The notes: generated by a model not told the origin, from the letters alone. A DNA stretch of 64,000 nt from Mycolicibacterium aurum (GCF_900637195.1 NZ_LR134356.1:4650001-4714000); one strand, 5' to 3'. Positions 40,941 to 50,117 are shown, counted from the first letter of the stretch. Numbers and translations are program-made.

Positions 40941-42323
40941 CTACACCGTCGCAGGGGCTTTCGCCTGCGTCGGCTCTTCGGCACGGGAGTCGTGATCCGC
41001 ATCGAGCATCGTGAGCTCGTCGAACGGATCATCGCCCGCCAGAACGGAATTCACCTTGCCCTTGTCGATCGTGTGGGTCCACGAGCCGACCAGCAGGGTG
41101 GCCACTGCGTTGCCCGAGAAGTTGGTCAGCGCCCGCGCCTCGGACATGAACCGGTCGATGCCGACGATCAGCCCGACACCGTCGAGCAGGTCGGGACGGT
41201 GCGCCTGCAGGCCGCCGGCGAGGGTGGCCAGTCCGGCGCCGGTGACACCCGCGGCGCCCTTGGAGGCGACGATCATGAACACCAGCAGGCCGATCTGCTC
41301 ACCCAGCGACAGCGGATCGCCGAGTGCGCCTGCGATGAACAGTGACGCCATGGTCAGGTAGATCGCAGTGCCGTCGAGGTTGAACGAGTAGCCGGTCGGG
41401 ACGACGACGCCGACGGTGGAGCGGTCGACACCGAGGTGCTCCATCTTCGCGATCAGACGCGGCAGCGCGGACTCCGACGACGAGGTCGACACGATCAGCA
41501 GGTATTCGCGGGCCAGGTAGCGGACCAGCTTGAAGATCGAGATGCCCGTGACGAAGCGCAGCAGCGAGCCGAGCACGCCGAAGACGAAGATTGTGCAGGT
41601 CACGTAGAAGCCGGCCATCAACGCCATCAGCTGGCCGACGGCCGCCCAGCCGGTCTGCCCCACCACGTTGGCGATGGCACCGAACGCACCGATCGGGGCC
41701 AGCCAGAGAATCATCACCAGCACCTTGAACACGAGCCGCTGCAGGTGCTCGATGCCGCGCAGGATCGGCTCGCCGACCGACCCGAGACCCTGGAGCGCGA
41801 AACCCACCAGCAGGGCTACGAACAGCGCCTGCAGCACGCTGCCTTCGGTCAGCGACGAGAACAGGGACGTCGGGATGATGCCCTGGATGAAGTCGAGCAA
41901 CCCGCCGGATTCGTGTGCCTTCTCGGCGAGCTCGGCGCCCTTGCCCGCGGAGTCGCTGACGTTCAGCCCCTCGCCGGGGTGCAGCAGATTGCCGACCACC
42001 AGGCCGATGCCCAGCGCGAAGGTCGACATCGCCAGGAAGTAGACGAAGGCGAGCCCGCCGACCTTGCCGACGGTCGCGGCCTTACGGACCGAGCCGATGC
42101 CCAGGACGATCGTGCAGAAGATGACGGGGGCGATCATCATCTTGATCAGCGCGACGAACATGGTGCCCAGCACGCCGACGCTCTTGCCGACCTCGGGGGC
42201 AAGGATGCCGACGCCGACTCCGGCGATCACCGCGATGATCACCGCGATATAGAGCCAGTGGGTGCGATCGCGTTTCTTCTTGGGCTCCTCAGGCGCCGGT
42301 GGCCTGCTCATCGTGGTGGTCAT
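40941..42323 (-). CDS. dctA: C4-dicarboxylate:cation symporter (DctA, DAACS family)
   Basis: A 460-residue transporter for succinate, fumarate or malate with protons or sodium. Eight helices plus re-entrant loops; STSSSESALPRL is the serine-rich hairpin, VVPTGYSFNLDGTAIYLTMASLFIA and ALTNFSGNAVATLLV the substrate/cation site. ATG 42323 has GAGGAG upstream. The divergent neighbours are a DcuS/CitA-type sensor kinase and its regulator, which very likely induce dctA in response to dicarboxylates; the 110-bp intergenic region should hold the operator. Confidence 0.93.
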   Translation of the reverse strand: MTTTMSRPPAPEEPKKKRDRTHWLYIAVIIAVIAGVGVGILAPEVGKSVGVLGTMFVALIKMMIAPVIFCTIVLGIGSVRKAATVGKVGGLAFVYFLAMSTFALGIGLVVGNLLHPGEGLNVSDSAGKGAELAEKAHESGGLLDFIQGIIPTSLFSSLTEGSVLQALFVALLVGFALQGLGSVGEPILRGIEHLQRLVFKVLVMILWLAPIGAFGAIANVVGQTGWAAVGQLMALMAGFYVTCTIFVFGVLGSLLRFVTGISIFKLVRYLAREYLLIVSTSSSESALPRLIAKMEHLGVDRSTVGVVVPTGYSFNLDGTAIYLTMASLFIAGALGDPLSLGEQIGLLVFMIVASKGAAGVTGAGLATLAGGLQAHRPDLLDGVGLIVGIDRFMSEARALTNFSGNAVATLLVGSWTHTIDKGKVNSVLAGDDPFDELTMLDADHDSRAEEPTQAKAPATV

Positions 42324-42433
42324 CTGGTTCTCCTCAAGACTCAACTCGGTAAAAGGTCTGAAAGGATGGTCTGCCAGGGCGTGAGCCAGGTCACGTTTTA
42401 GTTCATTACGTTCAGACGGAAGGTCCTTGCGCA

Positions 42434-44005
42434 ATGCGACGCACCCGATCCCTGTGGCCACAGTCGTTGGCCGGGCAGGCGATCGCGCTGCAGATCCTGG
42501 TGATCACGGTGATCGTGGTGGCCGGGAGTGCGCTGGCGCTGCTGGACGCCAGGCAGGACGGCGACGCGGCGGCAGAGGAGCAGGTGCTGGGCATTGCGAC
42601 GTCGCTGGCGGACTCACCGTCCACGGCCGCGGCGATCGAGTCCGGACAGGCCACGCAGATCCTGCAGCCGGTCACCGAGTTGGTGCGCAGGCACACCGAC
42701 ATCGCGTTCATCACGATCATGGCGCCGGATCGCACCCGGTACACGCACACCGATCCGTCCCAGATCGGCGGCGCCTACCTCGGCACCATCGATCCCGCAC
42801 TCCGCGGCGAATCGTTCACCGAGGTCTACACCGGAACGCTCGGGCCGTCGATTCGCGCCGTCGCGCCGGTGCACGACGCCGACGGCCGGGTCATCGGCCT
42901 CGTCGCCGCCGGCATCCTGCAGCAGAGTCTGGCCGAGCGCTGGCGGGCGCAGTGGCCCATCATCGCCGCGGTAGGCCTTGGCGCCCTTGCTGTTTCACTG
43001 GTCGGCGTGTGGGGCATCCGCCGCCGCCTGCTGCGCCAGACCCGCGGCCTGCGCCCTGGCGAACTTCGGGTGATGTACGACCACCACGACGCGATTCTGC
43101 ATTCGGTGTCCGAAGGCCTGATCGTGCTCGACGACAACGGGGTCGCCCTGGTCAACGACGAGGCGCGCCGACTGCTGTCGCTGCCCGCAGGGAACGTGGC
43201 GGCGTCGGATCTGCCGGAGTTCCTCCGTACCTACAACCCGGGCGCCCGCGACGAAATCCACGTCACCGACGACCGGGTGCTCGTGGTGAACCGTTCCCGT
43301 GTCGAGGACGGCTCCGATGCCGGCGGTTCCGAGGTGGTGACCGTCCGCGACCGTACCGAATTGCAGGGTGCGCTAGGGGAACTCACCTCGCTCAAGGTGC
43401 TCACCGATTCGTTGCGGTCGCAGGCGCACGAGGCGGCCAACAAACTGCACACCGTCGTGACGATGGTGGAGATGGGCCGGGCCCAGGAGGCCGTCACGTT
43501 CGCCACGGCCGAGCTGGAACTGTCCCAGCAACTGGTCGACCGGTTGTCGGCCGCGGTGGGCGAACCTGCGCTGGTGGCGCTGCTGCTCGGCAAGGCAGCA
43601 CAGGCCGACGAGCGCGGCATCGAGTTGACCATCACCGAGGACACCGTCTTGCCCACCGGCACCGACGATCTGCTGCTGACCGGGCAGGAAATGGTCACCG
43701 TCGCGGGCAATCTCATCGACAACGCCATGGATGCCTGCGATCCGGAGAACCCGTGGGTGGAGGTGACCGTGAATCAGAATGACGACCGGCTGCTGATCCG
43801 GGTGGCCGACAGTGGCGAGGGGATGGACCCGGGGACCTTCGAGAGGGCGATGCGGCGGGGCTACTCGACGAAGTCCGGCGCCGACGCCGACCAGCACGGG
43901 CTGGGGCTGGCGCTGGTGGCGCAGGTGGTGAAACGCCATGACGGCCATCTCACCGCCGACGTGACGTACGGTTCGGTCGTGACGGTCACGGTGCCACGGC
44001 GATGA
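42434..44005 (+). CDS. sensor histidine kinase, CitA/DcuS family
   Basis: A 523-residue membrane kinase: first helix about 15-37, an extracytoplasmic PDC/PAS-like sensor (about 40-172, with IDPALRGESFTEVYTGTLG), second helix about 175-196, cytoplasmic PAS (about 215-300), phosphoacceptor His332 in RSQAHEAANKLHTV, and a HATPase with NLIDNAMDA and HGLGLALV. This is the DcuS/CitA layout for di- or tricarboxylate sensing. It overlaps the response regulator gene by 4 bp (ATGA) and is divergent from dctA. Confidence 0.92.
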   Translation: MRRTRSLWPQSLAGQAIALQILVITVIVVAGSALALLDARQDGDAAAEEQVLGIATSLADSPSTAAAIESGQATQILQPVTELVRRHTDIAFITIMAPDRTRYTHTDPSQIGGAYLGTIDPALRGESFTEVYTGTLGPSIRAVAPVHDADGRVIGLVAAGILQQSLAERWRAQWPIIAAVGLGALAVSLVGVWGIRRRLLRQTRGLRPGELRVMYDHHDAILHSVSEGLIVLDDNGVALVNDEARRLLSLPAGNVAASDLPEFLRTYNPGARDEIHVTDDRVLVVNRSRVEDGSDAGGSEVVTVRDRTELQGALGELTSLKVLTDSLRSQAHEAANKLHTVVTMVEMGRAQEAVTFATAELELSQQLVDRLSAAVGEPALVALLLGKAAQADERGIELTITEDTVLPTGTDDLLLTGQEMVTVAGNLIDNAMDACDPENPWVEVTVNQNDDRLLIRVADSGEGMDPGTFERAMRRGYSTKSGADADQHGLGLALVAQVVKRHDGHLTADVTYGSVVTVTVPRR

Positions 44006-44700
44006 TCAACGTGCTGATCGTCGAGGACGAGCCATTGATCGCCGAGGCCCATCAGACCTACCTGGGCCGCCTGGAAGGCTTTTCGGTGGTGGCCGTGGTC
44101 CACACGGCGCGCGACGCTATGCGCACGGCATCCGAGGCCGCAGCCGCGGAGACGCCGATCGACCTCGTCCTGCTCGATATCGGGTTGCCGGACGCCAGCG
44201 GAATCTCACTCGCGTCGGCCCTATCGGGTCTGCGGCCCGCACCGGACATCATCACGATCACCTCTGAGCGGGACCTGGAAATGGTGCGCGCCGCGGTCGG
44301 GCACGGGGCCCTCGCCTACCTGCTCAAGCCCTTCACCTTCGCCGCGTTCCGCGACCGCCTTGAGCGTTACCGGCGCTACCGGGACGCCCTGCCTGCCGGT
44401 ACCGACGCAGCCAGCCAGGCCGAGGTCGACCGCGCACTCTCGGAGCTCCGCGTCGGCCCCGACCGGTCGGCGGCTCCCAAGGGCGGAGCCGCCGGTACAA
44501 ACGACGAAATCGCGCGCGCGGTACGCGATTTCAGGGAGAACCCGGACGGCGTCACAGCGGACGAGGTGGCCAAGCAGGTGGGCGTGTCCCGGGTGACGGC
44601 GTGGCGCTACCTGGAGCGCCTGGCGGACGAGGGCACGGTTCGGCGGCATACCGATTACGGCAAGGCGGGACGGCCGAAGACGCGCTATCAGTGGCGCTGA
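44002..44700 (+). CDS. response regulator, CitB/DcuR family
   Basis: A 232-residue regulator: receiver domain about 1-120 with IVEDEP (Asp9), phosphoacceptor Asp59 in LLDIGLPDASG and the LLKPF lysine; a C-terminal winged-helix domain (about 165-232) with VAKQVGVSRVTAWRYLERL. It is translationally coupled to the kinase gene and probably activates dctA. Its GTG/ATG start region gives MINVLIVEDE. Confidence 0.92.
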   Translation: MINVLIVEDEPLIAEAHQTYLGRLEGFSVVAVVHTARDAMRTASEAAAAETPIDLVLLDIGLPDASGISLASALSGLRPAPDIITITSERDLEMVRAAVGHGALAYLLKPFTFAAFRDRLERYRRYRDALPAGTDAASQAEVDRALSELRVGPDRSAAPKGGAAGTNDEIARAVRDFRENPDGVTADEVAKQVGVSRVTAWRYLERLADEGTVRRHTDYGKAGRPKTRYQWR

Positions 44701-44725
44701 CGGGCGCCGCCGGCGAGCGTCCCGG

Positions 44726-45790
44726 TCAGACGGTGACGGGCTGCAGGGTCCGCGGCGCGTGCAGCGCGTGGGACACGCTCAGTGCGATCGGGTCGGTGAC
44801 GAGGAACTGCGAATACATCGCCTCGATCGACGACTCCACCGAGAACACGCTGACCCCGCCGGCGTAGTCGGCGACGTACATCCGCGAGCCGTCCACCGAC
44901 GGCGTGACACACGACGGCCGCGCATCCACCTTCAGCGAATCGACGCCATCCAGGCTCAGCGTGCACAGCACGACGACCCGGTCGAAGTCGACGACGTAGG
45001 CGCGCGTCTGGTCGGGACTGGTCACCAGCTGGGTGGGCGCGCCGCCGACGGTGACCATGTCGGTCGTCCTCATCGTCGCCAGATCGATCACGTGCACTGC
45101 GCCGCCCACCGCGCGGTCGGACGTCAGGACATAGGCCGCTCCGCCGGCGAGCCCGATGTCGCGGATAGGCGAACCGACCGGCACGACCCGAGCGGTCCTC
45201 GACGTCTCGGCATCGACGACGACGAGCTTGCTGCCGCGGGTGTCGGTGACGGCTACGTACAGCCGCTTACCCGAGGGGTCGACGCGCAGAGCGTCGATGT
45301 TGGCGGCCGGGCCCCGGCCGATCTCGATGGTGCCGACACGCTCGGCGGTGATGTCGATGACCGCGACGTCCACGCGGTCCTGGGTGGTCCTGCCCGCGTA
45401 GACGCGCTTGCCGTCCGCGCTCACCGTCAGTGCGGTGACTCCGGATGCCAGCGGGTAGGTCTTGAGAACGGTGCAGGTGTCGAGGTCGACGACGCACACG
45501 GCGTCGTGGCTGTCCCCGGCAACGCTGACATAGGCGCGGCCGTCGGACACGACCACCGCGGTCGGCTCGCCGCCGAGTGCGACGGTGTCCACGGGCGCCA
45601 GCGTGCCTGCGTCGACCACGGTCACGCTGTCGTGCGCGGCGTTGGCCAGCACCACCCTGCTGTCGGCGGCCGCGAGGTCGCCCACCGGACCGTGGGAGCC
45701 CGAGAACCGCTGCTCGAAGATGGCGTCACTCGGCAGAACGTTCACAGCCGACTCATCGGCCCCGTGGGACGCAGATTTATCGTCAGTCAT
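44726..45790 (-). CDS. YncE/YVTN-type beta-propeller protein
   Basis: A 354-residue protein of repeated blades with motifs such as DSVTVVDAGTLAPVDTV, VYAGRTTQDRVDVAVID and GAVHVIDLATM; no signal peptide is evident. ATG 45790 has AAGGGG six bases upstream and overlaps by 8 bp (ATGACTGA) the end of an upstream open frame, so translational coupling is likely; an upstream in-frame ATG at 45823 with GGAGGT is possible. YncE-like propellers are often scaffolds or lactonase-like enzymes; the function here is not known. The convergent response regulator gene ends 25 bp away. Confidence 0.8.
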   Translation of the reverse strand: MTDDKSASHGADESAVNVLPSDAIFEQRFSGSHGPVGDLAAADSRVVLANAAHDSVTVVDAGTLAPVDTVALGGEPTAVVVSDGRAYVSVAGDSHDAVCVVDLDTCTVLKTYPLASGVTALTVSADGKRVYAGRTTQDRVDVAVIDITAERVGTIEIGRGPAANIDALRVDPSGKRLYVAVTDTRGSKLVVVDAETSRTARVVPVGSPIRDIGLAGGAAYVLTSDRAVGGAVHVIDLATMRTTDMVTVGGAPTQLVTSPDQTRAYVVDFDRVVVLCTLSLDGVDSLKVDARPSCVTPSVDGSRMYVADYAGGVSVFSVESSIEAMYSQFLVTDPIALSVSHALHAPRTLQPVTV

Positions 45791-46022
45791 CACATGCCCC
45801 TTGGGCATCAAAAAGTTTGCCATATTTCTCTGGTACCTCCGCCGGTACAACCTCTACCTGGCACTCGACTCCGGCCTTTACGGCATTGCCCCCCAGTTCG
45901 GGAGTGATCTGGATCGAGTGTAGCGACGCGAAATCAAGGTCACGACTACCGAATTCGCCCGATCGACGAAATTCGACGAAGGCTCTCAGGGCACACTTAA
46001 GAATAAAGTCGTTATGCTTTTG
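45783..46022 (-). pseudogene. open frame without start, apparent 3' part of a frameshifted gene coupled to the beta-propeller gene
   Basis: 79 codons are open between TAA (46023-46025) and a TGA overlapping the propeller start. There is no ATG, GTG or TTG in it, yet the sequence looks protein-like (ITPELGGNAVKAGVECQVEV, then EKYGKLFDAQGACDD). Removing one A from the AAAA run (TTTT at 46018-46021 on the plus strand) would join it to the short ORF 46012-46155, giving one 123-residue protein ending in the overlap. TACACT at about 45917-45922 on the minus strand may be a -10 for the propeller gene alone. Confidence 0.4.
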
Positions 46023-46155
46023 TTATCTTTCCCCAGCAATTGAGTGAACACCCCATGAACAGCGCGTTGAATTCCTCGGGCAACCGGAGCAAACCGGCTG
46101 AGCGCAAAAGTATTCGTATAGTTTTCTTAGCTTTGCCGAACGAACTGAGTGCCAT
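46012..46155 (-). CDS. short basic ORF (47 aa), possible 5' part of a frameshifted gene or a peptide gene
   Basis: ATG 46155 to TAA 46012. The product starts MALSSFGKAKKTIRILLRSA, with an amphipathic basic stretch, and contains MGCSLNCWGK with a Cys-x3-Cys pair. Base composition of the surrounding 45950-46170 is visibly poorer in GC than the rest, and the codons are atypical. No Shine-Dalgarno is seen; a GTG four codons upstream is possible. It could be a real peptide gene, or the first part of a gene broken at 46018-46021. Nothing else recognisable lies in the 45824-46286 gap. Confidence 0.4.
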   Translation of the reverse strand: MALSSFGKAKKTIRILLRSAGLLRLPEEFNALFMGCSLNCWGKITKA

Positions 46156-46286
46156 ATCACAGCGCGACACGACAGCAAACGCCGGAAATCCCCGAGGAGA
46201 AGGCGTCGGTGCGGGATCCGCCGGACCCGACCAACCGGCCACGGTCTTGGCGTGTGTTCGCTGGAACGGCTGACACGCGGACGCTG

Positions 46287-46694
46287 TCAGGCCGGCTTCG
46301 CGTCCCGCACCGAGGAGATCTCGGCCACCGGGATCAATCCCTCGGGGTCGCAGAGTTGGAGCACGCGCGACACCGCCGGGCTGGGGACCACGCACCAACT
46401 GACCTCTTCGCGAGCAAGATGTGCACTGATCGCGTACAGCGCCGATGCGCCGTCGAAAGCCAGAAAGTGCACCTCGGTGAGGTCGAGCACCAGAGCGGCA
46501 CTGCCGCCGGCGGCTTCGCGGACGGTGTGGGCGAACGACTTGGCATTGCCCGCGTCCACTTCGCCGCACACCGACACCGTGGCCTGCCTGGTGGAACCAC
46601 GGCCTTCGGTGCGGCACGCGAAGGCCAGCGACGTCGACGCGATGGTCAAGCGCCGGCAGTCGGCCGACCTGCTGCGGATGGACGTGAGTGTCAT
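46287..46694 (-). CDS. STAS-domain protein, anti-anti-sigma factor-like without phosphoacceptor serine
   Basis: A 135-residue protein with a STAS fold: ATVSVCGEVDAGNAKSF, ALVLDLTEVHFLAFDGASAL. Compared with SpoIIAA (FMDSSG around Ser58), the segment reads FLAFDG, so the serine normally phosphorylated by the anti-sigma kinase is Phe. It may be locked in the unphosphorylated-like state or serve another partner. ATG 46694 is chosen; TAAATT at 46703-46708 could be a -10 with a near-leaderless start. Same strand as the second STAS gene upstream. Confidence 0.75.
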   Translation of the reverse strand: MTLTSIRSRSADCRRLTIASTSLAFACRTEGRGSTRQATVSVCGEVDAGNAKSFAHTVREAAGGSAALVLDLTEVHFLAFDGASALYAISAHLAREEVSWCVVPSPAVSRVLQLCDPEGLIPVAEISSVRDAKPA

Positions 46695-46786
46695 CGCAGG
46701 CCAATTTACCCGCGCACCGGCCAGGACAGTTCGCCTAGTTCGTCTATGTGTCAAATGGGCCGGTCACAGCGCCGACGACGGTGACC

Positions 46787-47155
46787 TCAGCCGGCCAGAT
46801 TGTTCAGGGCGACATCCAGAGAGGAGAAGAGATCGATGTAGTCGGCGACGCCGGTGATCTTCAGCGGACGGCTGGTGGCCGGTCCGTCGGCGACCACGGC
46901 GAGCCTGATGGTGCCGGCAACCAGGTTCCGAGTCACCATCAGCACCTGCATTCCCGCCGATGCGAGGAAGTCCACGTCGGTCAGATCGATGATCAGACCC
47001 GCGGGCTTGCGCTCGATGACGGCGGCGATCACTTCCTGCAACTGTGGCGCCGTCAGCATGTCGACGGCACCGGCAGCTGCGACGACCACCACTCCGTTGA
47101 CCTCGCGCTCGGTGAATTGCTGCTGCACGTCCTTGCCTCGTCTCATTGGATACAT
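46787..47155 (-). CDS. STAS-domain anti-sigma factor antagonist
   Basis: A 122-residue STAS protein: GVVVVAAAGAVDMLTAPQL, LIIDLTDVDFLASAGMQVL with Ser66 at the SpoIIAA Ser58 position. It probably binds an anti-sigma factor kinase and is switched off by phosphorylation at Ser66; the partner is not in the window. ATG 47155 or 47146 may be the start. It precedes the serine-lacking STAS gene by 92 bp, so the two could act on the same partner. Confidence 0.8.
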   Translation of the reverse strand: MYPMRRGKDVQQQFTEREVNGVVVVAAAGAVDMLTAPQLQEVIAAVIERKPAGLIIDLTDVDFLASAGMQVLMVTRNLVAGTIRLAVVADGPATSRPLKITGVADYIDLFSSLDVALNNLAG

Positions 47156-47390
47156 CCGGACCGGATTGGTCGCGGATCAGGTCGGGAGGCTGCAGTCTGA
47201 ACCCGGCGCCGAAACTGTGGAAACCTCGTACAGATTATCGAAGTCTCCGACGTGCCGGTGCACGGACCGCTACTTCCGCCCCCTCCCGTGCACCTCGTCC
47301 ACCGCGCAGCCGCGCAGCGAGGCCACGCCAATCGCGGGTTCTGCCCCGCGTGGCGGATAGCATCCGCACAGACATCCCACAGGAGGCTCC

Positions 47391-47741
47391 ATGCGTGCCA
47401 CTCGCACCCGGCTCTCGGTCCTGGCCGGCGGCGTCCTCGCAGCCGTCGCCGTGGTGGCCACTCCGGCCGCCCACGCCACCGAGGCAGACACCCAATTCCT
47501 GGCCGTGGTCACGGAACTGGGCCTGACGTTCGCAACCCCGGACGAGGCCGTCGAGGCGGGCAACAACGTCTGCGACATCGTCGCCGAGGGCAGCTCGAAC
47601 AGCGTCAGCCCGGCCGCGATCCGAGCCGACATCATCAATTCGCTTCTCGGCGAGGGTGTCAACGAGGACCAGGCCACGAGGCTGATGGTCGGCGCGGTCA
47701 ACGCGTACTGCCCGATCTACAACGGCGTCGTCGCCGGCTGA
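47391..47741 (+). CDS. DUF732 secreted protein
   Basis: A 116-residue precursor with a signal peptide (VLAGGVLAAVAVVATPAAHA) and a DUF732 domain: DTQFLAVVTELGLTFATPDEAVEAGNNVC, shown here as DTQFLAVVTELG and AGNNVCDIVAEG, then AVNAYCPIY. The two cysteines are expected to bond. ACAGGAGG precedes the ATG. DUF732 proteins are common, small, secreted mycobacterial proteins of unknown function; a second one is at 58017. Confidence 0.85.
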   Translation: MRATRTRLSVLAGGVLAAVAVVATPAAHATEADTQFLAVVTELGLTFATPDEAVEAGNNVCDIVAEGSSNSVSPAAIRADIINSLLGEGVNEDQATRLMVGAVNAYCPIYNGVVAG

Positions 47742-47874
47742 GCCACCTGCTGGTCCGCCGCGGCCTCGGGCATGCGGTCGGCAGTCATCCCCCCGAACGT
47801 CCGCGTGAGGTGTTTCGGGCCGTTAGCGTGACACTCACCAACCGGCCACGTCGCACCACACGCGGGAGGCATGA

Positions 47875-49347
47875 ATGCGCGCTCGACGGTCAACGCACGA
47901 CCACCACCGGAGAGCCGGGCGATGTCGGCCCGCAGCTGTGCTGGTGGCGCTGCTCGCGGCGCTGTTCGGAACCGGCATGCTGTCTCCTGCGACATCGTCG
48001 GCGCAGGAACCCACCTATGTGATCGCGACGGACACGACGTTCGCACCATTCGAATTCCAGGACGCCAGCGGCGATCTGGTCGGAATCGACATGGACCTGA
48101 TCCGCGATATCGCCGAGGATCAGGGCTTCACCGTCGACATCAAGCCCCTCGGCTTCGATGCGGCGCTGCAGGCGGTGCAGGCCAACCAGGCCTCCGGTGT
48201 CATCGCCGGCATGTCCATCACCGACGAACGCAAGGCCGTATTCGACTTCTCCGACCCGTACTTCGAGTCGGGTGTGCAGATGGCGGTCCTCGACAGCAAC
48301 GAGGACATCACGTCCTACGCCGACCTGAAAGGCCAGCGTGTCGCCGTCAAGAACGGCACGGAGGGCGCCGAGTTCGCCGCCTCCATCAAGGATCAATACG
48401 GATTCGAGATCGTCTCCTTCGCCGATTCGGCATCGATGTTCGAGGAGGTCAAGACCGGAAACTCGGTCGCGGTTTTCGAGGACTACCCGGTGCTGCTGTA
48501 CGGCATCCAGCAGGGCAACGGCTTCAAGACCGTCACACCGAAGGAGCAGGGCTCGAGCTATGGGTTCGCCGTCAACAAAGGCCAGAACGCAGAGCTGCTC
48601 ACGAAGTTCAACGAGGGCCTGAAGAACCTCAAGGCGTCCGGCCGCTACGACGAGATCATCGAGAGCTATCTGGGCGAGGCTGCCGCGGAGACCGACAACT
48701 CGTTCTTCGGGCTGCTCAAGAGCACCTTCCCCATCCTGCTCGAAGGCCTGCAGATGACGCTCATCCTGACGGTCGTGTCCATCGCGATCGCGCTGGTACT
48801 CGGGGTGCTCTTCGGGTTGTTCCGGGTGTCGCGGTCGATCTGGCTGCGTGCCATCGGCACCACCTACGTCGACATCTTCCGCGGCACACCACTTCTGGTT
48901 CAGGCGTTCTTCATCTACTTCGGCATCCCGTCAGCCCTCGAGTTCCAGATGACGGCGCTCACGGCCGGCATCATCACGCTGTCACTGAACGCCGGCGCGT
49001 ACATGACCGAGATCGTGCGTGGCGGGATTCTGTCGGTCGACAAGGGCCAGATGGAGGCGTCCCGCAGTCTGGGTATCGGATACCTGCCGACCATGCGCAA
49101 AGTCATTCTGCCGCAGGCTATTCGGACCATGATCCCGTCGTATGTCAATCAGTTCGTCATCACGCTGAAGGACACGTCGATCCTGTCGGTCATCGGTATC
49201 GCCGAGCTGACGCAGACCGGCAGGCTGATCATCGCCCGCAACTACCAATCCTTCACGATGTGGCTCATCATCGGGATCATCTACTTCATCGTCATCATGG
49301 CATTGACCAAGCTCTCGGACCGGCTGGAAAAGAGGCTCGTGAAATGA
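47875..49347 (+). CDS. polar amino-acid ABC importer: substrate-binding domain fused to permease
   Basis: A 490-residue protein. After a signal/anchor (about 20-43), a type 3 solute-binding domain (about 48-275) has TYVIATDTTFAPFEF and DFSDPYFESG; the C-terminal 280-490 is a His/Glu/Gln/Arg/opine-type permease with FRGTPLLVQAFFIYFGI and the EAA-like loop EASRSLGIGYLPTMRKVILPQ. Fusion of receptor and permease occurs in Gln/Glu transporters of Gram-positives. GGGAGG lies before ATG 47875. The stop overlaps the ATPase gene (ATGA). Confidence 0.93.
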   Translation: MRARRSTHDHHRRAGRCRPAAVLVALLAALFGTGMLSPATSSAQEPTYVIATDTTFAPFEFQDASGDLVGIDMDLIRDIAEDQGFTVDIKPLGFDAALQAVQANQASGVIAGMSITDERKAVFDFSDPYFESGVQMAVLDSNEDITSYADLKGQRVAVKNGTEGAEFAASIKDQYGFEIVSFADSASMFEEVKTGNSVAVFEDYPVLLYGIQQGNGFKTVTPKEQGSSYGFAVNKGQNAELLTKFNEGLKNLKASGRYDEIIESYLGEAAAETDNSFFGLLKSTFPILLEGLQMTLILTVVSIAIALVLGVLFGLFRVSRSIWLRAIGTTYVDIFRGTPLLVQAFFIYFGIPSALEFQMTALTAGIITLSLNAGAYMTEIVRGGILSVDKGQMEASRSLGIGYLPTMRKVILPQAIRTMIPSYVNQFVITLKDTSILSVIGIAELTQTGRLIIARNYQSFTMWLIIGIIYFIVIMALTKLSDRLEKRLVK

Positions 49348-50117
49348 ACCAACTGGTAACCGAATCCGCGGCCGCCGAGCCCGCGGGCAAGGTGAAGATC
49401 CGTATCGACGGCCTGAAGAAGTCGTTCGGTGACCTTCTCGTCCTCGACGGCATCACCACGACGATCAGTCACGGCGAAGTGGTCTGCGTCATCGGTCCTT
49501 CCGGCTCGGGCAAGTCGACATTCCTGCGGTGCCTGAACAAATTGGAGGACATCTCCGGCGGCACGGTACTGGTCGACGAGTTCGACCTCACCGATCCCAA
49601 GGTGAACCTGGACAAGGTGCGCCAGCACATCGGAATGGTGTTCCAGCATTTCAACCTCTTCCCCCACATGACGGTCATCGAGAACGTGACGTTGGCGCCC
49701 CTGCTGACGAAGAAGATGACCAAGGAGGCGGCCGAGAAGAAGGCTCTGGAACTCCTCGACCAGGTCGGCCTCGCCGAGAAGGCGCACGTGAAACCCGCGA
49801 CGCTGTCCGGCGGCCAGAAGCAGCGCGTAGCGATTGCACGGGCGCTGGCGATGAACCCGTCGATCATGTTGTTCGACGAAGCGACCAGCGCTCTGGATCC
49901 CGAGATGGTCGGGGATGTTCTCCAGGTCTTGCGGGACCTGGCCGAGGGTGGCATGACCATGGTCGTGGTGACCCACGAGATGGGGTTCGCCAGGGAGGTG
50001 GCCTCGCGGGTGCTCTTCATGGCGGACGGCAACATCGTCGAGGACGCTCCGCCCGCGGAGCTGTTTGACAACCCCAAGCACCCGCGTCTTCAAGACTTCC
50101 TGTCCAAAGTGCTTTAG
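49344..50117 (+). CDS. polar amino-acid ABC transporter ATP-binding protein (GlnQ type)
   Basis: A 257-residue ATPase: Walker A GPSGSGKST, Q-loop VFQHFNLFPHM, signature LSGGQKQR, Walker B IMLFDEATSALDPE, H-loop VVVTHEMG. It powers the fused receptor-permease encoded just upstream (4-bp overlap). Substrate is probably glutamine, glutamate or another polar amino acid; this cannot be decided from sequence. Confidence 0.94.
   Translation: MNQLVTESAAAEPAGKVKIRIDGLKKSFGDLLVLDGITTTISHGEVVCVIGPSGSGKSTFLRCLNKLEDISGGTVLVDEFDLTDPKVNLDKVRQHIGMVFQHFNLFPHMTVIENVTLAPLLTKKMTKEAAEKKALELLDQVGLAEKAHVKPATLSGGQKQRVAIARALAMNPSIMLFDEATSALDPEMVGDVLQVLRDLAEGGMTMVVVTHEMGFAREVASRVLFMADGNIVEDAPPAELFDNPKHPRLQDFLSKVL

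Noticed and set aside
45828..45881. Short frame from GTG reading PGRGCTGGGTREIW as a RiPP precursor
   Set aside because: 18 codons, no modifying enzyme nearby, and it overlaps a better-supported frame leading into the propeller gene.
47871..50117. 748-codon frame across the ABC importer genes starting at ATG 47871
   Set aside because: Up to 49.3 kb it is the wrong frame of the receptor-permease gene (Arg-rich product); only its 3' part is the real ATPase gene. ATG 47875 has the right ribosome-site spacing.
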